Source of the DNA: Verrucomicrobium spinosum DSM 4136 = JCM 18804
Lineage (GTDB): Bacteria; Verrucomicrobiota; Verrucomicrobiia; Verrucomicrobiales; Verrucomicrobiaceae
NCBI RefSeq assembly: GCF_000172155.1
Contig: NZ_ABIZ01000001.1
Location: forward strand, 3,815,105 to 3,879,104
Direction of reading: 5' to 3'
Length of the DNA: 64,000 nt
A program made the position numbers and the translations under genes. Under the pieces are notes generated by a model that did not search any database, had not been told where the DNA came from, and saw only the letters and a program-made list of their open reading frames with translations. Positions 29,880-37,731 of the stretch are shown one piece after another (within the stretch, counting starts at the first letter, position 1; each line of letters begins with the position of its first letter).

Positions 29880-29914
29880 CACCCCGGGTCTCCATGAGGT
29901 CCGGGGTGTTTTTT
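29880..29914 (+). terminator. rho-independent terminator of katG
   Basis: CACCCCGG (29880-29887) pairs with CCGGGGTG (29901-29908), followed by a T-run at 29909-29914. It lies directly after katG and before the tandem repeat array, with the correct orientation. Confidence 0.88.
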
Positions 29915-29929
29915 GGTGTTTGTTGCCAG

Positions 29930-30977
29930 GCAGCTCGTGGCTGCACTTGTGAAAGTGCGGAAAGGTGGCGCGGCCGTGCGGGGACAAGAGCAGCAGATGG
30001 GCCGCAAGTGGCCTGACCAGGTTCTCACGAACCCAGCCACGACTGAAGGCGGGCTGCCGGGCAGCTTGTGGCTGCACTTGTGAAAGTGCGGAAAGGTGGC
30101 GCGGCCGTGCGGGGACAAGAGCAGCCGATGGGCAAGCAAGTGGCCTGACCAGGTTCTCACGAACCCAGCCACGACTGAAGGCGGGCTGTAGGGCAGTTTG
30201 TAGCTGCACTTGTGAAAGTGCGGAAAGGTGGCGCGGCCGTGCGGGGACAAGAGCAGCCGATGGGCAAGCAAGTGGCCTGACCAGGTTCTCACGAACCCAG
30301 CCACGACTGAAGGGGGGCTGCCGGGCAGCTTGTGGCTGCACTTGTGAAAGTGCGGAAAGGTGGCGCGACCGTGTGGGGGCAAGAGCAGCCGGTGGGGAGT
30401 AGCGGCCTGACCAGGTTCTCACGAACCCAGCCACGACTGAAGGCGGGCTGTAGGGCAGTTTGTAGCTGCACTTGTGAAAGTGCGGAAAGGTGGCGCGGCT
30501 GTGAGGGGGTGAGAGCAGCCGATGGGCCGCGAGTGGCCTGACCAGGTTCTCACGAACCCAGCCACGACTGAAGGGGGGCTGCCGGGCAGCTTGTGGCTGC
30601 ACTTGTGAAAGTGCGGAAAGGTGGCGCGGCCGTGCGGGGACAAGAGCAGCCGATGGGCAAGCAAGTGGCCTGACCAGGTTCTCACGAACCCAGCCACGAC
30701 TGAAGGCGGGCTGTAGGGCAGTTTGTAGCTGCACTTGTGAAAGTGCGGAAAGGTGGCGCGGCCGTGTGGGGGCAAGAGCAGCCGGTGGGGAGTAGCGGCC
30801 TGACCAGGTTCTTACGAACCCAGCCACGACTGAAGGCGGGCTGCAGGGCAGCTCGTGGCTGCACTTGTGAAAGTGCGGAAAGGTGGGGCTGTGCGGGGGT
30901 GAGAGAAGCCGATGGGCCGCAAGTGGCCTGACCAGGTTCTCATGAACCCAGCCACGACTGAGGGGGGGCTACAGGGC
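29930..30977. repeat. tandem array of eight ~131-base repeats
   Basis: The marker GCACTTGTGAAAGTGC starts at 29943, 30074, 30206, 30338, 30468, 30599, 30731 and 30861, giving a period of 130-132 bases and eight copies. Units differ by scattered substitutions and 1-2 base indels, so the array is not a coding repeat even though open frames cross it. Every unit contains two small hairpins: GCACTT-GTGA-AAGTGC, and GGTTC-TCAC-GAACC about 80 bases further on. Their four-base loops are complementary. The array fills the space between convergent katG and the DHFR-like gene. I found no unique spacers, so it is not a CRISPR. Confidence 0.93.
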
Positions 30978-31004
30978 GACCGGTGTGACAATACGGGAGC
31001 TGGC

Positions 31005-31646
31005 CTACTTGCTGAAGACCACATGCATCGCTGACTCGCTGTTCACATGCTCGCTGCACTTGTAGCCGAGTTGCCGGAGATCAATACCCGCCAGCAAGCT
31101 CTCCCCATGGCCCAGAGCAACGGGAGCGATGGCGAGATGCATCTCATCCACCAGACCTGCCTCCAGATACTGGCGGATCGTGGCCGCCCCACCTCCTATG
31201 CGTACGTCCTTGTCACCTGCCGCCGCTTTCGCACGCGCCAGCGCAGCGTGGATGCCATCGGTCACGAAGTGGAAGGTGGTCCCTCCTTCCATCTCGATGG
31301 AGGGGCGGGCGTGGTGGGTGAGGATGAAGACGGGCACGTGATACGGCGGGTTCTCGCCCCACCAGCCTTTCCAACCATCATCCACCCAGGGTCCTCGGGA
31401 ATGGGCGAACATGTTGCGTCCTAGAATCCACGCGCCGATGTTCGTCATGCCCCGTTGGGCAAAGTCGTTGTCGATTCCGGTGGTGCCGTCACCGTCCCCA
31501 TGCATCTGCTGAAAGGTGCGGGTAGGGAAGAACCACTGGTGGAGATCAAAGCCACCGACTCCCAGGGGATTCTCGAAGCTCTGATCGGGGCCGGCTCCAA
31601 AACCGTCGAGGGACATTCCAAAACTGTGTACACGAAGCTTGGACAT
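31005..31646 (-). CDS. dihydrofolate reductase-family (RibD C-terminal-like) protein
   Basis: This 213-residue protein has the RibD_C/DHFR-like pattern of YyaP-type proteins: an N-terminal strand with SFGMSLDGFGAGPDQS, AWILGRNMFAHSRGPW, YHVPVFILTHH, TFHFVTDGIHAALARAKAAAG, DVRIGGGAATIRQYLEAGLVDEMHLAIAPVALG and a C-terminal strand. These proteins bind NADPH-like cofactors, but their substrates are mostly unknown. The gene lies 50 bases downstream of the YciI-family gene on the same strand, a pair often seen together. Its 3' end abuts the 131-base repeat array. Confidence 0.87.
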   Translation of the reverse strand: MSKLRVHSFGMSLDGFGAGPDQSFENPLGVGGFDLHQWFFPTRTFQQMHGDGDGTTGIDNDFAQRGMTNIGAWILGRNMFAHSRGPWVDDGWKGWWGENPPYHVPVFILTHHARPSIEMEGGTTFHFVTDGIHAALARAKAAAGDKDVRIGGGAATIRQYLEAGLVDEMHLAIAPVALGHGESLLAGIDLRQLGYKCSEHVNSESAMHVVFSK

Positions 31647-31696
31647 ATGGGTGTCGTGGGTGTGTGATGGGAGTTCGTTGCAGAGTAGTGCGGGCC

Positions 31697-32086
31697 TCAG
31701 GCATCGGCGCGGCGTTCTTCACTCTGCTGCACCATGCCGCTGAGATCTGCGGCGGGGCGGATCTCGAACGGGCCCGCCTTCACACCGGGGTGTTTGGACA
31801 TGAGCTGGATGGCATGATTCAGGTCTCGCGCCTCCAGGATGAGGATGCCGCCGATTTGCTCCTTCGTTTCGGCATAGGGCCCATCGGTCACAGCCACCTT
31901 GCCGTTCTCCCAGCGCAGGGTGGCAGCGGACTGCGGACCCTGGAGGGCCTCGCCACCGGCGAAGTGGCCGTTGCGGCGCAGCTCATCGTCGTAAGAGAAG
32001 CACTCGTCCATCATGGCGTTGCGCTCACTTTCCGTCATGGATTCAAGCTTGTTGGGTTCGATGTATCCGAGGCAGATGTATTTCAT
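31697..32086 (-). CDS. YciI/DGPF-family protein
   Basis: This 129-residue protein starts [12 protein letters not shown] and has the family core [35 protein letters not shown], the DGPF-type motif of YciI-like proteins. Members have a dimeric alpha/beta ferredoxin-like fold; their reaction is not well established. They often occur with ECF sigma factors, RibD-like and AHSA1-type genes, and here one precedes the RibD-like gene. The sequence directly before the start codon is a pyrimidine-rich CTTATCCCTTATCCC repeat with no ribosome-binding sequence. Confidence 0.88.
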   Translation of the reverse strand: MKYICLGYIEPNKLESMTESERNAMMDECFSYDDELRRNGHFAGGEALQGPQSAATLRWENGKVAVTDGPYAETKEQIGGILILEARDLNHAIQLMSKHPGVKAGPFEIRPAADLSGMVQQSEERRADA

Positions 32087-32337
32087 TAGGGATAAGGGAT
32101 AAGGGGCGAGGTGTGAGCATTCGCGGCGCGTTGATCGGCCGTTTCAAGAGCCAGTCGATTGGCGGTTCGGGAATTCGACAGCGGGTTCAACTTTTATCTG
32201 AAACGCTGCACAAGGGTTGGATGAACGCCTTTTCAGAATTGGCGCGGTGGGGCGAGGTGAGGCGGGAGAGTTCGGGTGGAAATCGCTGAATACTTCGCGG
32301 TGGATGGCGCGTTGATCCCTCCACAACTCTTCCTCCC

Positions 32338-33507
32338 ATGGTATCCCTTCGTCAGATCGTCTGTACCGGCCTGGTGGCCGTCTCCCTTCCGGCTGTCAGC
32401 CAGCAGCCCCAGTCCCCACCTCAAACTCCGCCTCCAGCCCCGGCCAAGAAGCCCGAACGTCCCCAACCGCCGACCCGGCCGTTCGATGCGCCCAGCGCGC
32501 CCAAGTTCACCCGGCTGGATGGCAAGCCGGGGGTGAATCCGCCAGTGGATGTGAATGGAGATTTCGTCATTGGTCCAGATTACACGCCAGCCCCGGAGTC
32601 CAAGGCGGTGGAAGGGGTTCCTCAGGGGAAGGTTCAGCAATTCCAGATGGATTCCCGGGAGTGCAAACTTTTCAATCCCGGTATCGCCCGCGATGAGTTT
32701 GGCACGGTGGATCCGAACAATCCCAAGACTCTGATCGTCAAGACTCGCCCCATTGACTACAAGCGGACCATCACCGTGTACGTCCCGGCCCAATACAAGG
32801 CTGGCACCGCAGCGCCGTTCATCGTCACGCACGATGGACCCGGCATGGGCAAGCCGGACATGAACCTGGTCCGCACGCTGGACAACCTCATCGCCCAGAA
32901 GCGGGTGCCTGCCATGATCGCCATCATGATCTCCAGCGGCGGGGGCGATGCCCAAGGCCACGAGCGGGGCAGGGAATATGACACCATGTCCAGGCTCTAT
33001 GCTGAGTTCATCGAGACTGAGGTGCTGCCTCTGGTGGAAAAGAACTACGGCGTGAAACTGACCAAAGACCCCGAAGGCCGCGCCACCATGGGCAACAGTT
33101 CCGGCGGCTCCGCCGCCCTCGCTATGGCCTGGTACCGGACCGACCTTTACCATCGAGTCATCACCACCTCGGGCACCTTTGTGAACCAGCAGTGGCCCTT
33201 CAATCCCGAGACTCCCGGTGGTGCCTGGGATTTTCATGACAAACTCATTCCCGCGAGCCCCGTCAAGCCGCTCCGCATCTGGATGGCTGTGGGGGATCGT
33301 GATCTCTTGAACCCCAACGTCATGCGCGACAACATGCACGACTGGGTGGAGGCCAATCACCGCATGGCCAAGGTGCTCAAGGCCAAAGGGTACCCGTATC
33401 AATATGTCTATTGCCTAAACACCGGCCACAGCGTCGGACCAGCCAAAGCGCAGTTTTTACCTCAGGCGCTGGAGTGGTTGTGGCAGGGGTATCCGGTGGA
33501 GAAGTAG
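32338..33507 (+). CDS. secreted esterase, alpha/beta hydrolase (esterase D / enterochelin-esterase-like)
   Basis: This 389-residue protein has a signal peptide (residues about 5-22) and a long Pro-rich linker (to about residue 60). A putative esterase domain follows: RTITVYVPAQYK, FIVTHDGPG, GNSSGGSAALAMAW (nucleophile Ser in G-N-S-S-G-G), VGDRD (acid) and LNTGHSVG (His). This is the fold used by feruloyl/acetyl esterases and siderophore esterases; in Verrucomicrobia such secreted enzymes usually act on plant or algal polysaccharide esters. The exact substrate is not predictable. The start is the ATG at 32338. Confidence 0.87.
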   Translation: MVSLRQIVCTGLVAVSLPAVSQQPQSPPQTPPPAPAKKPERPQPPTRPFDAPSAPKFTRLDGKPGVNPPVDVNGDFVIGPDYTPAPESKAVEGVPQGKVQQFQMDSRECKLFNPGIARDEFGTVDPNNPKTLIVKTRPIDYKRTITVYVPAQYKAGTAAPFIVTHDGPGMGKPDMNLVRTLDNLIAQKRVPAMIAIMISSGGGDAQGHERGREYDTMSRLYAEFIETEVLPLVEKNYGVKLTKDPEGRATMGNSSGGSAALAMAWYRTDLYHRVITTSGTFVNQQWPFNPETPGGAWDFHDKLIPASPVKPLRIWMAVGDRDLLNPNVMRDNMHDWVEANHRMAKVLKAKGYPYQYVYCLNTGHSVGPAKAQFLPQALEWLWQGYPVEK

Positions 33508-33627
33508 AGGGGTGGGGTATGGGCAGGCTGGCAAGAGCGCCGAATGGGAGCAATCCTATTCGGAAGCTCTTTGGTCACAACTTTGGTTGCGATAGACAAA
33601 CATTTCTTGAAGATTGCCTTTAAGCCA

Positions 33628-34653
33628 ATGAAACTCCGTCCCACATCCCTGTCACCTGTCTCCACTCTTTTGCTCGGTGCCATCATGGCGCTAAGCAGTG
33701 TCACCCCTGGCCACGCCCAAGCCCCTGCCGACAAACCCACCGTCAGCGGCACCTTCTTGGGCGATGGCAAGGACGGGAAGATCCAGTACCTCGTGGTCCA
33801 GACCCGCGAGCCGTTCAGCGACAAGCCCGCGATCCGGTTGGTGTTCACGGAGAAGAACCCCTCCGCCTCCAAGAAACCGGACTTCGACGCCGGCTTCAAA
33901 AAACTGGGCAGCGCCCTGGTGATCAGCGTGTTCAAGGACGGAGGCATCTTCGGGTGCGAGGTCGCCCACAGCTCACATTCCAAGTCGCCCTTCTCCTCCG
34001 TCGGCGCCATCAAGATGGAAGGTTTCACCGTCACGGACACGCAGGTCTCCGGTCGCTTGACCACTGGCAAGGAACTGGAGTTTTTCGGCCAGACGTGGAA
34101 CGTCGATCTCAACTTCTCCGCTCCGCTGCCCAAGGGAGCCTTCGCCGCCGAGTCCCCATCCACAGCCAAGAAGATGGAGAAGGAGAAAGAAAAAGAGGTA
34201 TCCGAACCGGTCGCCACTGGCCCGAAACTTCCGATCGCTGACCTCCCGCTGCCCGCGGGCGCTCGTGACATCGAGTACAAGTCCGTCGTCGGTCACATCC
34301 TCTTCAAGGCTGATGGCTCCGTGAGCACGGTGGCCAACGACTTCTCCAAGAAGCTCAAGGCCCAGGGCTGGCAGGACGGGGCAGGGAGCTTGATCGGCAA
34401 GAACAACGCCATCCTCAAGCGCAAGCTCAACGGTGCAGATCTCACCATCATGATCCAGCCCGAAGGCACCGGCAGCAACGTCAAGGTCTTCACCCAAGGC
34501 CTCGACTGGTCCAAGACTCCCGCTTCCTCAGTGGGAGCTGGCTCCGCTCCTGGCACCAAGCCCGCGACGCCCACAAGTGCTGAAGACATCGAAAAAGCAG
34601 CCAACAAGGCCCTGCAAGATGCACTGAAGGGGATTCCGGGGATTAAGTTGTGA
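33628..34653 (+). CDS. secreted protein of unknown function
   Basis: This 341-residue protein starts at the ATG at 33628, followed by a signal peptide (LSPVSTLLLGAIMALSS, cleavage after GHAQA). The first half has repeated beta strands (KIQYLVVQTREPF, IRLVFTEK, SALVISVFKDGG). A Lys/Glu linker (MEKEKEKEVSEP) separates it from a second alpha/beta part with LPIADLPLPAGARDIEY and FSKKLKAQGWQDG, similar in style to small periplasmic domains that follow a sliding peptide. The C-terminus is Ala/Thr-rich. No named family was recognised. It is followed by a long repeat-rich spacer. Confidence 0.68.
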   Translation: MKLRPTSLSPVSTLLLGAIMALSSVTPGHAQAPADKPTVSGTFLGDGKDGKIQYLVVQTREPFSDKPAIRLVFTEKNPSASKKPDFDAGFKKLGSALVISVFKDGGIFGCEVAHSSHSKSPFSSVGAIKMEGFTVTDTQVSGRLTTGKELEFFGQTWNVDLNFSAPLPKGAFAAESPSTAKKMEKEKEKEVSEPVATGPKLPIADLPLPAGARDIEYKSVVGHILFKADGSVSTVANDFSKKLKAQGWQDGAGSLIGKNNAILKRKLNGADLTIMIQPEGTGSNVKVFTQGLDWSKTPASSVGAGSAPGTKPATPTSAEDIEKAANKALQDALKGIPGIKL

Positions 34654-34663
34654 GGTGGGGGAG

Positions 34664-34980
34664 GAGTTGGTTAGGAGTTAAGAGTTAAGAGTTAGAGGTT
34701 TTGGGTGTTCAGGCTCTTGACCTCCAACGTCTAACTCCTAACATCCAATTTCCGCAGGCTGAAGCCTGTACTCCGTACAGTTTCAAGCCCAACACCTTGG
34801 TCACTGACGCACCGACGTACTGACGCACCGGCCTCCTTCCGGAGGGACGCCGGAAAGGGGGGCGCTTGGTTGAACGTTATCAATGATCCACTGGCCCAGG
34901 TCCCTGACATCCGCAGGCTGAAATGTGTGCTCCTACAATTTCACCTCCAACACCTTGACCACTGCCAACTGCCAACTGCC
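34664..34980. repeat. intergenic short-period repeats, inverted repeat and duplicated segment
   Basis: The stretch begins with GAGTTAAGAGTTAAGAGTTA-type repeats whose outer arm GTTAGGAGTTA (near 34670) is complementary to TAACTCCTAAC (near 34732). A segment starting CCGCAGGCTGAA occurs near 34756 and again near 34911, each followed by a similar CTCC...TTTCA...CCAACACCTTG sequence. The end is three copies of CCAACTG just before the next start codon. No gene is seen. Confidence 0.7.
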
Positions 34981-34989
34981 AACTGACTC

Positions 34990-35613
34990 ATGCGCTTCCT
35001 CCTCACCCTCCTCGCCGCCGCCTCCTTCGCACTCCCAACGCACGCCGATGACGCCCTGAAAAAGGTGGCCGCGGAACTCGACGGCTACCGCTTTGAATTC
35101 CCGTGCCAGGACCCGATGCCGGAAAATCCCAAAGCCGGGGCGGATGGCATTTCCGCCCGTAAAACGGATGACCCGGCGACGAATGACAAGTTCACCGACA
35201 CCAAGAAGTTCGGGGGTGAGCCGGGCAAACGCTACAAGGTCACCCTGCGGGTGCGTGGCGTGGTCGAGCCTATGATGTACAAGGACGGTCAGCAGGTGGG
35301 CGAGCGTTTCTACATCGGTGGCAGCCCGAACAACGCCACTTACAACATCTACCAGCTCACCGTTTCCTCGCCCGCCTCACACTTCTTCTTCAACCGCGAT
35401 GACAAGGTCGGCCACCGCATCTTCACCATCGACTACACGGCCACGATCGAGATCGAAGGCGGCGCGACGCTGACCCTTCATGGCAACGGCCAGAACGGCC
35501 GCATGATCACCAACTTCTCCAAACTGGTCGTCCCCGACATCGCCCCGGCTCCGCAGCCCTACAACGGCCAGTTCATCCAGCTCAATGTAGTGGATGTCGT
35601 GGAGGTGAAGTAA
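34990..35613 (+). CDS. secreted protein of unknown function
   Basis: This 207-residue protein has a typical signal peptide (RFLLTLLAAASFALPTHA, cleavage before DDAL) and a beta-rich mature part with KRYKVTLRVRGVVEP, QQVGERFYIGG, TYNIYQLTVSSP, HRIFTIDYTATIEIEGGATLTL and a final QFIQLNVVDVVEVK. The pattern suggests a jelly-roll lectin- or hydrolase-like domain. Similar proteins exist in planctomycetes and Verrucomicrobia but have no assigned function as far as I know. The start codon follows directly on CCAACTG repeats with no ribosome-binding sequence. Confidence 0.72.
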   Translation: MRFLLTLLAAASFALPTHADDALKKVAAELDGYRFEFPCQDPMPENPKAGADGISARKTDDPATNDKFTDTKKFGGEPGKRYKVTLRVRGVVEPMMYKDGQQVGERFYIGGSPNNATYNIYQLTVSSPASHFFFNRDDKVGHRIFTIDYTATIEIEGGATLTLHGNGQNGRMITNFSKLVVPDIAPAPQPYNGQFIQLNVVDVVEVK

Positions 35614-35708
35614 GCAAGTCCTCCTTGAGTGCGATGGGGCGCGGGTCGCATCGCACAGCAGTTAGAATTCGCGCAGTCACTGGTTTCCCGGCTGTATCGA
35701 AGCTCTTG

Positions 35709-36704
35709 TCAGTTTTGACCCGAGATTGCGCTTTCCGGCATCGCGGACGACTTCATCAGTTCCCGCTCTTCCCAGGGAGACAACCCGCGCCAGGAGCGGG
35801 GTGATGTGTCTGCGTTGGGGTTCGATGTCCGAATCTGTTGCAGCAATTCGCCCCAGCGGACATGCTGGGGAGCGGTCAGGTGTCTCCACATCGTGGTGGG
35901 GCTTGACCATCGATTCATCAGTCGAACGGCAGGGCCGAACACATCCACAGGGCCTTCGCAATCCAACACCCCGTCCGAACTGAACTGCGGCGGCGCATGG
36001 AACAGTCGCGAGACCATCGCAACTTCATGGTCCCGCCATTTCAGTGGAAAATTGTTTCTGTGGGCCTCACGCTCTCCCTCGGCAAAGTCGCGAATAGCGA
36101 GATAGGCTCTCACCAAAGGCAGCTCGACAAGAGACAGGCAAAGAATGGCCAAGACAGCTCCTAAGCAACGCAATGTTGGTTGAAGCGTGGCAGACAGGCC
36201 CGTTGCACATGCCCTGGCGTAGGGTCGCATGCACCACCAGCCCACGATCGCGAGTGCTGGCTGAACAATTAGGACGGCATTCACCATCGATTCCGCCTCC
36301 AGGCGTTCCGGACCGCCGGCAGGCCAGACAAAACCATGGACCGCCCACGAGACCATCAAGAATGGGGAAGCCACCAGAGCAAGCCCCTGTAGATGGAGGC
36401 CTGTAGCCAGAGAATAGTAAACGGGGGCGATCAGGGCTGGCCACCGCAGGAGGTTGGCAGGGTAGAGGAGCCAATTGGATTGCCAACGGGCCCCCGTAAG
36501 CGCAAAGACATGGGCCAGCGGTACCACGACGAGAGCCAGGAGATGCGCCGGTGAGGGTATCGGATCAAATAAACAACCACTCAGACAGTGAGTCTTGTAT
36601 TCCAGGACGACATACAGCACCGGTGCTGCGATTCCCAACAGCACGCCCGTCACGCTGCGGATCCAGCCAGCATGTCCGCAAGATGATTTAATTGACCTAT
36701 CCAT
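35709..36704 (-). CDS. integral membrane protein of unknown function
   Basis: About 331 residues from the ATG at 36704 (the frame opens at 36767). Hydrophobic segments suggest about six membrane helices: GVLLGIAAPVLYVVL, LLALVVVPLAHVFALTGA, LIAPVYYSLATGL, LALVASPFLMVSWAVHGFV, AVLIVQPALAIVGWW and LGAVLAILCLSLVELPLV. The last 130 residues are hydrophilic, with several Trp and Arg. No transporter or enzyme signature is visible. It is convergent with the secreted protein on its left and shows no operon partner. Confidence 0.62.
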   Translation of the reverse strand: MDRSIKSSCGHAGWIRSVTGVLLGIAAPVLYVVLEYKTHCLSGCLFDPIPSPAHLLALVVVPLAHVFALTGARWQSNWLLYPANLLRWPALIAPVYYSLATGLHLQGLALVASPFLMVSWAVHGFVWPAGGPERLEAESMVNAVLIVQPALAIVGWWCMRPYARACATGLSATLQPTLRCLGAVLAILCLSLVELPLVRAYLAIRDFAEGEREAHRNNFPLKWRDHEVAMVSRLFHAPPQFSSDGVLDCEGPVDVFGPAVRLMNRWSSPTTMWRHLTAPQHVRWGELLQQIRTSNPNADTSPRSWRGLSPWEERELMKSSAMPESAISGQN

Positions 36705-36901
36705 GAGGTTATCATCCCATGATCCTGTCTGCTGGATATAGGGTCTTAGATGCGCGATGTCGGGCAAGCGGGATGAGGCCGCAACTACAGCAACCTCGAT
36801 GCACTCCCTTCTTCACCCATTAGCGCAAACAAGCGTCCATTAGCGGTTCCCCATCTGCTTTTCCTCTGCCCATTGAACTCCCTTAGTGTCAATGAGTGGT
36901 T

Positions 36902-37411
36902 TCAATTAACCTTGAGCAGCTCCACCTGGAAGATCAAATCGCTGTTCGCCGGGATCTTTCCACCCACGGCGCGGTTGCCATAGGCCAGTTGGGAGGGGAT
37001 GTAGAGCAGCCACTTGTCTCCCGGCTTCATGAGCTGCAGAGCCTCGGTCCAGCCCGGGATCACCTGGCCCACGCCAAAGCTGGCGGGCTGGCCGCGATCC
37101 AGTGAGCTGTCGAACACCGTGCCGTTCGTGAGCGTGCCCTTGTAGTGCACCGTCACCATGTCCAACGTGCCGGGAGACTGCCCCGTCCCAGGGCCCGAGG
37201 CCAGCACTTGGTAGCGGAGCCCGCTGGAGGTGGTCACCCAGCCCGAAGCATCGACCGAGGCGGTGGAGCCAAAGGGGCTTTGGCCGGAGGTTGAGCCGGA
37301 GGCTGCGCTCGGTGCCGCCGGGGCACCGCTGCTGTCAGGTTCGGACTGGCACCCAGTGACGAGCAGGGTCAAGGCGGAAGAAAGGGAGAGAGCAAGAGGT
37401 GCGAGTTTCAT
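36902..37411 (-). CDS. FKBP-type peptidyl-prolyl isomerase lipoprotein
   Basis: This 169-residue protein starts at the ATG at 37411 with a lipoprotein signal ending LLVTG-C (lipidated Cys21). A Ser/Gly/Pro linker (about residues 22-60) precedes one FKBP domain: SGLRYQVLASGPG, DMVTVHYKGTLTNGTVFDSS, FGVGQVIPGWTEALQLMKPGDKWLLYIPSQLAYG and a final LIFQVELLKVN strand. It probably folds periplasmic proteins at proline bonds while tethered to the membrane. The frame open to 37540 has no signal-like start, so the shorter form is preferred. Confidence 0.92.
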   Translation of the reverse strand: MKLAPLALSLSSALTLLVTGCQSEPDSSGAPAAPSAASGSTSGQSPFGSTASVDASGWVTTSSGLRYQVLASGPGTGQSPGTLDMVTVHYKGTLTNGTVFDSSLDRGQPASFGVGQVIPGWTEALQLMKPGDKWLLYIPSQLAYGNRAVGGKIPANSDLIFQVELLKVN

Positions 37412-37731
37412 CGTGGGGTGCGAGTCGATAGGAGGGGGATGGCGAGCGCGCGTGCGCGTGTTTGATGGTTTGGGAATTGAGGGAGAACAGGATGGGGTGC
37501 AACTGTTGTTTGAGGCGTTCCTGAGAGACTCGCTCGCCACGAGTGTCCGCCAGAAATGGCAACCGAAGCGGTCGCCCTACAGCGTCAATAACCGATTAAA
37601 ATCGGAACAGTCTTCCAGGGAAGTTGAGATGCCGGAGGCGACGTCGCTGGCATCCACTCCGGGATGCAATACTAAATCTGATCTTCCGGAGGTATCAGTC
37701 GCTACGCTCCTTCAACCGTCCGGCGTCTAAC

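Noticed and set aside
29930-30977. Possible CRISPR array
   Set aside because: The repeating unit is about 131 bases and similar throughout, with no unique spacers of 25-45 bases and no cas genes nearby.
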